Part shown: piece by piece, positions 24,445 to 32,565 of the stretch
How the letters are laid out: every line of letters starts with the position of its first letter
Numbering within the stretch: the stretch's first letter is position 1
The notes under the pieces: generated by a model
What the model was told of the DNA's origin: nothing
Databases searched by the model: none
The model's input: the letters and a program-made list of their open reading frames with translations, nothing else
Origin: Verrucomicrobiia bacterium
GTDB taxonomy: Bacteria; Verrucomicrobiota; Verrucomicrobiia; Verrucomicrobiales; DEV007
Assembly: GCA_030425385.1 (NCBI GenBank)
Contig: JAUIAH010000050.1
Span: forward strand, 1-40,810
Reading direction: 5' to 3'
Length of the DNA: 40,810 bases
Made by a program: the position numbers and the translations under genes

Positions 24445-24729
24445 ATGGAGCTCTTCTTTAAGCTAGCGGGCATGGCTCTCTTCGTCCTGATGCTGCCCAT
24501 CTTCTACCGCCTGATTGCCGGCCCTAATGCCATGGACCGCATCCTAGCCGTGAACGTGATTGGCACCAAGACGACTGTTCTGCTAGTGATCATCGGCATG
24601 ATCTTTGCTAGGGTAGGCATGTTCGTGGACTTTGCCCTCGCCTACGCACTGCTCAATTTCATCGGTTCGCTCGCAGCCGCCCGCTACTATCATCAGGACC
24701 GCTTGCGCCAAGAAAGGGGGGCATCATGA
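24445..24729 (+). CDS. mrpF: Mrp-type antiporter subunit F
   Basis: A 94-residue protein with three TM segments and the subunit F signature Y-R-L-I-A-G-P-N-A-M-D-R-I-L-A-V-N-V-I-G-T, followed by D-F-A-L-A-Y-A-L-L-N-F-I-G. It sits 3 nt after mrpE and overlaps mrpG by 4 nt, as in most mrp operons. Confidence 0.92.
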   Translation: MELFFKLAGMALFVLMLPIFYRLIAGPNAMDRILAVNVIGTKTTVLLVIIGMIFARVGMFVDFALAYALLNFIGSLAAARYYHQDRLRQERGAS

Positions 24730-25127
24730 TCATCCTCCAGATCACTGGTGCCATCCTCGTCATCCTGGGGCTGGTCTTCTTTCTTGGTGCCGCCGTGGGT
24801 GTCGTCCGCTTTCCAGACTTCTACTCGCGCATGCATGCGGCAGGCAAGGGCGATACGCTGTCGACCATTCTCATGTTGTTAGGCATCGTCTGTTTCCTCA
24901 TCGCTGATGTCCCGTGGGCAGCAGTGATCCACGGCGATTTCTCGCTTCTGGTCGAACCGATTCTGACGTCTATCAAAGTCCTCATGATCGCCCTTCTGAT
25001 CATGGTGACGAGTCCCACCAGCACCCACGCTTTGATGCAGGCGGGCTATGACTCGGGCATCAAGCCTCACCTATCCGAAGCCGACGATGATAGCACGCCG
25101 TCGGATGAGGAAACCCCCACTCCATGA
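24726..25127 (+). CDS. mrpG: Mrp-type antiporter subunit G
   Basis: A 133-residue protein with three TM segments. V-R-F-P-D-F-Y-S-R-M-H-A-A-G-K-G-D-T-L is the conserved MrpG phrase. The C-terminal ~30 residues form an acidic, Ser/Pro/Thr-rich cytoplasmic tail that many MrpG proteins lack. Overlaps its neighbours by 4 nt on both sides. Confidence 0.92.
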   Translation: MIILQITGAILVILGLVFFLGAAVGVVRFPDFYSRMHAAGKGDTLSTILMLLGIVCFLIADVPWAAVIHGDFSLLVEPILTSIKVLMIALLIMVTSPTSTHALMQAGYDSGIKPHLSEADDDSTPSDEETPTP

Positions 25128-25369
25128 TTGCTGTGTTTGACATCTGCATTCTCATCTTTCTCGTCGCCATCGCCATTATCGCCCTCAGCGTGAAGGATTT
25201 GTTAGCCTCTGCCATGATCTTGGGCATCTACAGCTTTCTCATGTGCCTGCTGTGGGCAGAGATGGGCGCGGTCGATGTCGCCTTCACGGAGGCCGCGGTC
25301 GGTGCGGGCGTTTCCACCGTCATCATGATCGCGACTGTTTATCAAACTTCTCGCAAATCCAGCGACTAA
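25124..25369 (+). CDS. DUF4040/MbhD-like subunit (detached MrpA segment)
   Basis: An 81-residue protein with three TM segments. A-L-S-V-K-D-L-L-A-S-A-M-I-L-G-I-Y-S and D-V-A-F-T-E-A-A-V-G-A-G are the core of DUF4040, which in canonical MrpA is fused near the C-terminus and in Mbh hydrogenases is the free subunit MbhD. Here it is a separate gene, so the MrpA function is split. The Glu in F-T-E-A-A is one of the conserved ion-path residues of the family. Confidence 0.88.
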   Translation: MIAVFDICILIFLVAIAIIALSVKDLLASAMILGIYSFLMCLLWAEMGAVDVAFTEAAVGAGVSTVIMIATVYQTSRKSSD

Positions 25370-25382
25370 CTAACGCACTCCC

Positions 25383-26150
25383 ATGGCCCCAATGAAGATT
25401 GTCGCTCTGATCACCGTGATCATCACGGGAGGGCTGCTCTTGTACGCCACGGGCGATTTCCCTGCTTGGGGTGATCCACTTTCTCCCGCTAATAATAGTG
25501 CTCTCTCCCGGCACTATATCGAACAAAGCCGCGTGGAGACTGCGGTGCCAAATTTGGTCACCGCGGTTCTCGCCGATTATCGTGGATACGATACGATGTT
25601 TGAAACCGTCGTCGTCTTCGTCGCCGGACTCGCCATTCTCGCCGTCTTGGGTCAAGGAACGTCGCGAGAGCGCGCCGCCATCCAGCGCTCAGCTGAGCGC
25701 TACCAAGAGCGTGACATGATCAATATCATGACGGCTCGACTGATCGTTCCGGTGCTTCAGCTCTTCTCCCTCTATGTCTTGGCTCATGGACACTACAGCC
25801 CCGGGGGCGGTTTCCAGGGCGGCGTGATGTTTGGGGCCAGCTTCATTCTCATCGCTCTCGCCGGTGGCCTGCCTGAGGCGCTAAGCCGCCTTTCGATTCC
25901 AGGGGCGCTGCTCCTTGCAGGGCTTGGAGTGCTCCTCTATGGCGGCACTGGACTGGTTTGCATGATGTTAGGCCAGAATTTCCTCGACTATCACATCCTC
26001 CATCGATTGCTTCCTGCTACGGATGCGGTCATGGCGCGCTATCACGCCATGCTCATTGTGGAAATCGGCGTCGCTTTCACCGTGACGGCGATCATGTTCA
26101 TCATCTACGCAGCCCTTTCCTCCAGAGGCCGAATGACCGGCGGCTTGTAA
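25383..26150 (+). CDS. mrpB: fused MbhE-like/MrpB subunit
   Basis: A 255-residue protein. Residues about 1-100 (two TM segments, with R-V-E-T-A-V-P-N-L-V-T-A-V-L-A-D-Y-R-G-Y-D between, then E-T-V-V-V-F-V-A-G) match the MbhE-like domain that ends canonical MrpA. Residues about 115-255 are MrpB: Y-V-L-A-H-G-H-Y-S-P-G-G-G-F-Q-G-G-V is its signature. With the preceding DUF4040 gene, it supplies the C-terminal half of MrpA. Confidence 0.88.
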   Translation: MAPMKIVALITVIITGGLLLYATGDFPAWGDPLSPANNSALSRHYIEQSRVETAVPNLVTAVLADYRGYDTMFETVVVFVAGLAILAVLGQGTSRERAAIQRSAERYQERDMINIMTARLIVPVLQLFSLYVLAHGHYSPGGGFQGGVMFGASFILIALAGGLPEALSRLSIPGALLLAGLGVLLYGGTGLVCMMLGQNFLDYHILHRLLPATDAVMARYHAMLIVEIGVAFTVTAIMFIIYAALSSRGRMTGGL

Positions 26151-26165
26151 CACTTTCGAGTTCTC

Positions 26166-26621
26166 ATGGAATTCATCGTCAATAACTTCAATTACTGGAT
26201 CTACGTCATCCTCATGATGATCGGTCTCTTCGCCATGATCGCGAAGAATAATCTCATCAAGAAGCTGGTGGGTATGACGATCTTTCAGACCGCCATCATT
26301 CTCTTCTATGTGTCGATCGGGGTGAAGGGCGAAGGCGCGACCATTCCCATTCTTTCTTATGAGCAGGTGCATGGCACCCATCACGTTGAAGAAGCGGACC
26401 ACGCGGGAGAGGACGATTCGCATCACGCTCAGGCCGATTTGCCGGAGATCGATGCGCGCACGATCACCAACCCCATTCCACATGTACTCATGCTCACAGC
26501 GATCGTGGTCGGTGTCGCTACCCTTGGTGTGGCGCTTGCGATTTCACAGCGCATCTTTCATTTCTACGGATCTCTGGATGAGGATGTGATTCTAGCAAAG
26601 ATTCAGAAGGGCGACGGCTGA
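26166..26621 (+). CDS. mrpC: Mrp-type antiporter subunit C (NuoK-like) with a His/acidic loop
   Basis: A 151-residue NuoK-like protein with three TM segments. A conserved region M-I-A-K-N-N-L-I-K-K-L-V-G-M-T-I-F-Q is followed by the second TM. Between TM2 and TM3 is an insertion of about 35 residues rich in His, Glu and Asp (residues about 62-95, including H-G-T-H-H-V-E-E-A-D-H). Then comes D-A-R-T-I-T-N-P-I-P-H-V-L-M-L-T-A-I-V-V-G-V, the usual MrpC motif. The loop would face outside and might bind metal ions. The start of mrpD follows at the stop codon. Confidence 0.9.
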   Translation: MEFIVNNFNYWIYVILMMIGLFAMIAKNNLIKKLVGMTIFQTAIILFYVSIGVKGEGATIPILSYEQVHGTHHVEEADHAGEDDSHHAQADLPEIDARTITNPIPHVLMLTAIVVGVATLGVALAISQRIFHFYGSLDEDVILAKIQKGDG

Positions 26622-28195
26622 TGGTAGAGCAGTTCCCCATTCTCATCGAACTCTGTCCCCTCTTTGGTGCGATCCTGATCGCCATCCTGGGGTTCCGCAT
26701 GCCCAAGCTGTGCTATCCCATCACCGTCCTCGCCATGGCGCTTTCGTGCGCTGCTGCGATTGGCACGTTCATGATGATGTTAGCCAGTCCCTCCGGCACG
26801 GTCATCTACGATCTCAGTGGCTGGGGACGCGTCAACGACACCGCCATCAGCATTGAGTATCGGGTCGATGCACTCAGTGCGTTGATGCTCGTCCTCATCT
26901 CTTCGGTCGCCTTTCTCAATGTCATCTATTCCAAGGTGCGAGTCGCGCAGGAGACGCCATCAAAGATTCCGCACTTCTATATTCTCTACCTACTCCTTGT
27001 AGCCGGACTGGAAGGCATCACCATCACGAATGACGCTTTCAACCTCTACGTGTTGGTCGAAATCTCATCGCTCACGGGATATGCGCTCATCGCCATCGGA
27101 TCAAAGCGTGCCGTGATCTCATCGTTCAATTACGTCATCATGGGCACGATTGGGGCGTCCTTCTTCTTGTTAGGCGTCGGTTATCTCTACATCAAAACCG
27201 GCACACTTAACATGTCGGATATCCGCTCTATCATGGAGGCGATCCCTGACGATTCGAAGGCCATTAAGGTTGGCTTCATGCTGATCATGATCGGCGTATG
27301 GGTGAAGATGGCATTCTTTCCTCTCCATGGCTGGTTGCCTAACGCATACGCCTATGCGCCCACGGCGACGGGTGCCCTCATGGCTCCGCTCGTGACCAAG
27401 GTGATGATCTATATCATGATTCGGATGATGCTCAGCGTCTTCGGACCCGAATATGTGTACGAAACACTGGGATGGACGGACGTCGTCGTCACTCTTTCGA
27501 CCATTGCAATCGTGGCTGGATCGTTCTTCGCACTTTCCCGTAGTGATCTCCGCAAGATGCTCACCTACATTATTGTGGCTGAGGTCGGCTACATGGTGGG
27601 CGGAGCGTGGCTCGCTAATAGTCAGGGGATGACCGGGGCCATCTATCATCTCTTGAGTGATGCCCTGATGACTTTCTGCCTCTTCATGGTGGTGGGCATC
27701 GTGGTCTCGCGAACAGGCGACCCGAAACTCACAGCCTTCCAAGGACTCTATCGCAAGATGCCCATTACGATGGTAGGCTTTACCATCGCCGCCCTTTCCA
27801 TGATTGGCCTTCCGCCCACCTGCGGCTTCTTCAGCAAGTGGTATCTCCTCCGCGGCGGGATCGAGGCTGGGCAGTATCACTACGTGGGTGCTCTCCTTTT
27901 CTCAAGCTTGGTCAATGCTGTCCTCTTCTTCCGCCTCATCGAAATGGCCTATTACCACGGAGCGCACGCCCATGGAGAACCCATTCGCGATGAAGACCAT
28001 GAGCAGTATCGCATGCACGGGGCCGATCCCGATTCTCAGCCCAAGGAGACCCTCGCAAATGCGCCGTGGTCGATGTTAGGCCCCATGCTTGTGGTGGCCA
28101 TCGGGTTGATTGCCTTGGGCGTCTTCAATAGCACAGTGACCGAATGGATCGGACAGGTGGTGGCTAATCTCAACGTATTGGAGGGGGCAAACTGA
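26621..28195 (+). CDS. mrpD: Mrp-type antiporter large subunit D (first copy)
   Basis: A 524-residue protein with about 14 TM segments of the NuoL/M/N antiporter fold. The TM5 Glu is in L-V-E-I-S-S-L-T-G-Y, the TM7 Lys in V-K-M-A-F-F-P-L-H-G-W-L-P-N-A, and the TM8 Lys in V-T-K-V-M-I-Y. The discontinuous helix region S-R-S-D-L-R-K-M-L is present. All charged residues expected for a proton channel are kept. The N-terminal codon is the last A of the mrpC stop region, so translation is coupled. Confidence 0.9.
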   Translation: MVEQFPILIELCPLFGAILIAILGFRMPKLCYPITVLAMALSCAAAIGTFMMMLASPSGTVIYDLSGWGRVNDTAISIEYRVDALSALMLVLISSVAFLNVIYSKVRVAQETPSKIPHFYILYLLLVAGLEGITITNDAFNLYVLVEISSLTGYALIAIGSKRAVISSFNYVIMGTIGASFFLLGVGYLYIKTGTLNMSDIRSIMEAIPDDSKAIKVGFMLIMIGVWVKMAFFPLHGWLPNAYAYAPTATGALMAPLVTKVMIYIMIRMMLSVFGPEYVYETLGWTDVVVTLSTIAIVAGSFFALSRSDLRKMLTYIIVAEVGYMVGGAWLANSQGMTGAIYHLLSDALMTFCLFMVVGIVVSRTGDPKLTAFQGLYRKMPITMVGFTIAALSMIGLPPTCGFFSKWYLLRGGIEAGQYHYVGALLFSSLVNAVLFFRLIEMAYYHGAHAHGEPIRDEDHEQYRMHGADPDSQPKETLANAPWSMLGPMLVVAIGLIALGVFNSTVTEWIGQVVANLNVLEGAN

Positions 28196-29673
28196 TGGAG
28201 ATCGTGACCAGTATCATACCGCTACTGGCCTGTTTGGCCTCGCTCCTGGCAGTGATCCCCATTGTCGTCTTTCGCAAATCACCGAATCTGCGAGAAGCGG
28301 CTACAGTTGTGGCGGGCGTTGCCAAACTAAGCCTCGTTCTCACGATGTTGCCGGGCATTCTGTCAGGGAAAGTCTACGAGTTCACATTTATCGAAATCAT
28401 AGAGGGCATTCCGCTTCAATTTCGCGTGGACGGCCTGGGCATGCTCTTTGCCCTCGTAGCCTCATCCCTCTGGATCCTCACATCGTTCTATGCGGTGGGC
28501 TACATGCGCGGATTGAAAGAACACGCCCAGACGCGCTTCTACAGTTTCTTCGCCATTTCGTTATCGGCAACGCTTGGCGTGGCTTTCTCCGCCAATCTCT
28601 TCACGCTCTACGTGTTCTATGAGATGCTTTCCTTGGCGACATTCCCGCTCGTCACGCACAATCAAGACAAGGAGGCGCGTTCCGGTGGGCGCACCTATCT
28701 GAGCTATCTCTTGGGCACTTCGGTTGGATTTGTTCTCCCTGCCATGATCTTCTGTTATGTGAAATCAGGGTCGAGCCTGAGTTTCACGGAACTTCATGAT
28801 TGGAGTGGTGTGTTAGACCCTTCCGCGGCGCTTCTTCTCCTTCTCCTCTTTGTCTTTGGGTTCGCCAAGGCTGGCATCATGCCGTTCCACTCCTGGCTAC
28901 CCAATGCCATGGTGGCACCCACACCCGTGTCCGCTCTCTTGCATGCGGTGGCCGTGGTGAAGGTCGGAGTATTCTCCGTCATCCGCGTGTTCACCGGCGT
29001 GTTGGGAACCGATTTCCTATCGACGGTAGACGTTGCCACGGTGGTGAGTTGGGCGGCTGGGGCAACCGTCATCATCTCGTCGCTGATCGCGATGACTCAA
29101 GACAACTTGAAGCGTTTACTCGCCTTCTCGACCGTGGGACAGCTCAGCTATATCACGTTAGGAGTATCTTTGTTAGCCACGCAGGCAGTCCAAGGGAGCA
29201 TGCTTCATATTCCCATGCACGCCTTTGGTAAAATCACCTTGTTCTTCTGCGCGGGCGCGATCTATGTGGCCACGGGTAAGAAATACATCAGTCAGATGAG
29301 AGGTCTCGGTCGGGCAATGCCATGGACGTTCGGTGCGTTTGCCATCGCTGCCATGAGCGTGATCGGCCTGCCCTTGACGGGTGGTCTGCTCAGTAAGATG
29401 TATATGATTTGGGGTGCCGCCAATGCCCAACAGCATGCCTTGCTTGCCGTGTATCTGGTGAGTTCCGTCTTAAACGGCGTCTACTTCTTTCCAATCGTTT
29501 ATCGGGCGTTCCTGGGCAAGCCTGCCGATGGCGAAATGCATGATCGCGTCAAAGAAGCGCCGCTGGCCTGTGTCATCCCCCTGGTCATCACCGCCACTGT
29601 CTCAGTGCTGTTATTCTTCTTCCCCGGAGTGTTCTTCGAACTCACCACTCTGATGATCTCTTCGAAATCATAA
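28195..29673 (+). CDS. mrpD: Mrp-type antiporter large subunit (second copy)
   Basis: A 492-residue NuoL/M-like protein with about 14 TM segments. TM5 Glu in V-F-Y-E-M-L-S-L-A-T; TM7 Lys in F-A-K-A-G-I-M-P-F-H-S-W-L-P-N-A-M; TM8 Lys in V-A-V-V-K-V-G-V-F; then T-Q-D-N-L-K-R-L-L-A-F-S-T-V-G-Q-L. A full set of channel residues. Overlaps the first copy by 1 nt, and is followed 6 nt later by a 66-codon gene. Confidence 0.9.
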   Translation: MEIVTSIIPLLACLASLLAVIPIVVFRKSPNLREAATVVAGVAKLSLVLTMLPGILSGKVYEFTFIEIIEGIPLQFRVDGLGMLFALVASSLWILTSFYAVGYMRGLKEHAQTRFYSFFAISLSATLGVAFSANLFTLYVFYEMLSLATFPLVTHNQDKEARSGGRTYLSYLLGTSVGFVLPAMIFCYVKSGSSLSFTELHDWSGVLDPSAALLLLLLFVFGFAKAGIMPFHSWLPNAMVAPTPVSALLHAVAVVKVGVFSVIRVFTGVLGTDFLSTVDVATVVSWAAGATVIISSLIAMTQDNLKRLLAFSTVGQLSYITLGVSLLATQAVQGSMLHIPMHAFGKITLFFCAGAIYVATGKKYISQMRGLGRAMPWTFGAFAIAAMSVIGLPLTGGLLSKMYMIWGAANAQQHALLAVYLVSSVLNGVYFFPIVYRAFLGKPADGEMHDRVKEAPLACVIPLVITATVSVLLFFFPGVFFELTTLMISSKS

Positions 29674-29679
29674 CTCAGC

Positions 29680-29880
29680 ATGGCCCAATCTTCTAACAAC
29701 GCTCCATTGAAAGAGTTCAAACACGCTGCGGTGCCTGGCTACTTTACCATCTTTATGATCGTGTTTGTCGCCTTGGGTCTCTACCTCGCCGTCATTCTGA
29801 TCTCATCCCCGGGGTCCGCCAAGAAAGCCTATCACAACGACAACTCTGTGAACGAAGCCAACTCCGCCGTTACCGATTGA
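29680..29880 (+). CDS. small single-TM protein in the antiporter operon
   Basis: A 66-residue protein with one TM segment (about 22-44, T-I-F-M-I-V-F-V-A-L-G-L-Y-L-A-V) between polar ends. The cytoplasmic start is K-E-F-K-H-A-A-V-P-G-Y. I recognise no family. Its place between antiporter subunits, and its overlap with the next gene, make it a likely accessory subunit of this complex. Confidence 0.7.
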   Translation: MAQSSNNAPLKEFKHAAVPGYFTIFMIVFVALGLYLAVILISSPGSAKKAYHNDNSVNEANSAVTD

Positions 29881-30188
29881 TGGAATCGAAACCGCCCAAT
29901 CAAGACACATCCGCGGGATGGTTTGAACAGAAGGAGAACATCCGCAGAGTCCTTCTGGGTCTCTTTGCCGGATGTGCCCTACTCATCGGGATTGATGTGG
30001 CCTACTGGATCTCAGGCTATGACAAACATCCCTATTTCAAATGGGAGACGTGGCCTGGCTTTTATGCCGTTTACGGATTTGTCGCCTGTGTCGTGCTCGT
30101 CCTCGCATCAAAGCTTGTGTTGCGACCTCTCGTGATGCGTGACGAACAATACTACGATTCTCGGAAGAAGGGGGGCCATGATGTTTGA
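29880..30188 (+). CDS. small two-TM protein in the antiporter operon
   Basis: 102 residues from ATG at 29880, which overlaps the stop of the preceding gene (TGATG). Two TM segments (about 25-45 and 60-82) are separated by a loop S-G-Y-D-K-H-P-Y-F-K-W-E-T-W-P-G-F. A basic C-terminal tail ends R-K-K-G-G-H-D. I know no named family, but the aromatic loop looks conserved in character. It overlaps the third antiporter subunit by 11 nt, so it is likely part of the same assembly. Confidence 0.7.
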   Translation: MESKPPNQDTSAGWFEQKENIRRVLLGLFAGCALLIGIDVAYWISGYDKHPYFKWETWPGFYAVYGFVACVVLVLASKLVLRPLVMRDEQYYDSRKKGGHDV

Positions 30189-31953
30189 GGGACTGCCACC
30201 CGCTGCCATCTATCTGTTAGGTGCCCTCCTCGTTTCCTTGCTGCGAGGACGGGCCAGGCAAGTGGTCGCTCTGGCCGTTCCAGTCGCCGCCTTCATCAAT
30301 TTCTTCCTCATCACGGAGGGTGTCCACTGGACATTACCCTTTCTCGATTTCGAACTGATTCTCGGCCGGGCCGATCGATGGAGCCTCATCTTTCTTAACA
30401 TCTTCACGATCTTATCGTTCATCGGCATTCTCTATGTCATCAAGGATAACCGGGCCATCGATCTTGCGGCGGGCTTATTATACGCAGGCTCAGCCATGGG
30501 AGTCATCATGGCGGGCGATCTCATCACGCTCTTTCTCTTCTGGGAAATGCTGACCCTAGGCGCCGTGCTATGCATCCTCGCGCGAGGTACCCCAGAAAGC
30601 GGGAAGGCCGCTTATCGCTATCTCATGGTGCATGTCTTTGGAGGAGTCGTGTTGCTCGCGGGATTGTTCATTCACCTCGCCAATGGCGGGAGCGTGGCCT
30701 TCGACCAGATCGAACTGGCCGGCCTTGGGGCCTGGTTGATCTTCCTCGGCTTTGGGATCAATTGCGCATGGCCCGTGCTCGGCGCCTGGCTCACCGACAC
30801 CTATCCGGAAGCTTCCTTTGGCGGCGTCGTCTTCATGGCAACTTACACGACCAAGACGGCAGTCTATGTGTTAGCGCGCTGCTTTCCAGGCGAGAGCACG
30901 CTGATTTGGATCGGCTTGGCCATGGCGACGATTCCCCTCTTCTACGCTGCGATCGCGAACGATCTTCGTCGCATCCTAGCCTACTGCCTGATCAATCAAG
31001 TAGGCTTCATGGTGATCAGCGTGGGCTTGGGAACCGAGCTTTCATTGAACGGCACGGCCGCGCACGCTTACTGTCACCTCCTCTACAAGGCGCTCCTCTT
31101 CATGGCGATTGGGTCGGTCATCTATCGCACCGGGAAATCGAAGGCAACCGAGCTCGGAGGCCTCTATCGGTCGATGCCTTGGACCTGCCTCTTCTGCTGC
31201 ATCGGTGCGATCAGCATTTCGTTTCCATTCTTTTGTGGGTTTGTGAGCAAATCGATTATCATGAGTTCGGCGGCTTCTGCTGGACAATCAGCGGTCTGGC
31301 TCGCTCTGTTGTTCGCCTCCGCAGGAGTCTTCTTGCAAGCCGGACTCAGGGTTCCTTTCTTTGCCTTCTTCTCTCACGACGCCGGCATCCGCTGCGAGGA
31401 AGCGCCTCGAAACCAACTCTTGGCCATGGGAATCACCGCGATCCTCTGTGTGGTGATTGGTACCTTTCCCCAAGCATTCCTCTACAAGATGCTGCCAAAC
31501 CCGGAAGCCACTTATCAGCCCTACACGGTCGCTCACGTCACGGACCAGTACGCGCTCCTCTTCTTCAGCGCCTTGGCTTTCGTGCTCCTCATACGCTCTG
31601 GGCTTCACCCCGCTGAGATCCGCTCGACCAATCTCGACACCGATTGGGTGTATCGACGAGGGGGCCGTGTTATCTACGCCTTCTTTGACATCCTTCTTAA
31701 CGGGCTCAATCGCGTCGCGAAAGCCGCCTTTGTCGATACCTTCATCAAGCGTCTGAGTCGCTTTCTCCAACACGGGCCCGCCCGTCTCTTAGTCATGATT
31801 CAATATCCTTTCTGGTCGCTCTCCGGCCTCGAAGGCGAGGCTCTCAAGGACAAGCGCGCCGATTTCTACGAGCAAACGCGCCTTGGAGCGTTTCCCATCG
31901 GCCTCACCGCATTCTTGGCCGTGCTCCTCCTCGCCATCCTCTTCATCTTCTAA
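30178..31953 (+). CDS. Mrp-type antiporter large subunit (third copy, TM7 Lys replaced)
   Basis: Start at 30178 (M-M-F-E-G-L-P-P). 591 residues with about 15 TM segments and a NuoL/M-like core. The TM5 Glu is kept (L-F-W-E-M-L-T-L), and so is the TM8 Lys (T-T-K-T-A-V-Y). The TM7 site reads G-I-N-C-A-W-P-V-L-G-A-W-L, with Asn where Lys is normal, nine residues before the Trp. I recall the same Asn in one subfamily of Mrp-associated subunits. A C-terminal amphipathic segment (about 500-560) and a last TM resemble the lateral-helix end of NuoL/MrpA. Last gene of the antiporter operon; riboflavin synthase follows after 9 nt. Confidence 0.85.
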   Translation: MMFEGLPPAAIYLLGALLVSLLRGRARQVVALAVPVAAFINFFLITEGVHWTLPFLDFELILGRADRWSLIFLNIFTILSFIGILYVIKDNRAIDLAAGLLYAGSAMGVIMAGDLITLFLFWEMLTLGAVLCILARGTPESGKAAYRYLMVHVFGGVVLLAGLFIHLANGGSVAFDQIELAGLGAWLIFLGFGINCAWPVLGAWLTDTYPEASFGGVVFMATYTTKTAVYVLARCFPGESTLIWIGLAMATIPLFYAAIANDLRRILAYCLINQVGFMVISVGLGTELSLNGTAAHAYCHLLYKALLFMAIGSVIYRTGKSKATELGGLYRSMPWTCLFCCIGAISISFPFFCGFVSKSIIMSSAASAGQSAVWLALLFASAGVFLQAGLRVPFFAFFSHDAGIRCEEAPRNQLLAMGITAILCVVIGTFPQAFLYKMLPNPEATYQPYTVAHVTDQYALLFFSALAFVLLIRSGLHPAEIRSTNLDTDWVYRRGGRVIYAFFDILLNGLNRVAKAAFVDTFIKRLSRFLQHGPARLLVMIQYPFWSLSGLEGEALKDKRADFYEQTRLGAFPIGLTAFLAVLLLAILFIF

Positions 31954-31962
31954 CATCCCACC

Positions 31963-32565
31963 ATGTTCACGGGTATCATTGAAGCCACGGGCACGCTCAC
32001 TCAGATGGCTCCACTCCATGATGGTGGGGCTCGCCTTCACATCGACATTCCCTTCGCGTCCGAACTCGCTCTTGGCGAGAGCGTGGCCGTCAACGGGTGC
32101 TGCCTCACGGTAACGGAAGTGGCTGGAGAGACCGTCGCCTTCGATCTCTTGCAGCAAACACTCAACGTGACGAACCTCGGGCAGCTTGGCGTCGGCAGCC
32201 GAGTCAATCTGGAGCGCGCGCTCCTTCCCAGCGATCGCTTGAGCGGGCACCTTGTTCAAGGGCACGTGGACGATACGGCCAAAGTGTTAGCCATACGCCC
32301 TCAAGGTCAAGACACGCAAATCGACATCCACCTCCCTTCCGAAGCTCGCCCCCTCGTCATTTCGCGAGGATCCATCGCCGTGGATGGCATCAGTCTCACC
32401 ATTGCCGAACTTGCCGCTGATCAATTCACTCTCTGGATCATCCCTCACACCATGGAGGTGACGAACCTCGGTCAGAAACAACCCGGCGACCGGGTCAATT
32501 TGGAGTTCGATCTGCTCGGCAAATACGTGCAGCGCCAGTGGAGCCTAACCAAGGCCGAAGGGTAA
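31963..32565 (+). CDS. ribE: riboflavin synthase alpha subunit
   Basis: A 200-residue protein beginning M-F-T-G-I-I-E, the hallmark of the family. Two lumazine-binding repeats follow: G-E-S-V-A-V-N-G-C-C-L-T-V in the first, and G-S-I-A-V-D-G-I-S-L-T-I in the second. L-S-G-H-L-V-Q-G-H-V-D-D joins them. The enzyme dismutates 6,7-dimethyl-8-ribityllumazine to riboflavin. No FMN riboswitch or other rib genes are nearby. It is separated from the last antiporter gene by 9 nt and probably shares its transcript. Its last 21 nt overlap the end of convergent moeA. Confidence 0.95.
   Translation: MFTGIIEATGTLTQMAPLHDGGARLHIDIPFASELALGESVAVNGCCLTVTEVAGETVAFDLLQQTLNVTNLGQLGVGSRVNLERALLPSDRLSGHLVQGHVDDTAKVLAIRPQGQDTQIDIHLPSEARPLVISRGSIAVDGISLTIAELAADQFTLWIIPHTMEVTNLGQKQPGDRVNLEFDLLGKYVQRQWSLTKAEG

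Noticed and set aside
27170-27880. 236-codon minus-strand frame rich in His, Asp and Glu
   Set aside because: Antisense of mrpD; composition reflects complement of hydrophobic codons.
30570-31616. Long (348-codon) plus-strand frame inside the third antiporter gene
   Set aside because: Shifted frame of a clear NuoL-like gene; Arg/Ser/His-rich with no domain.
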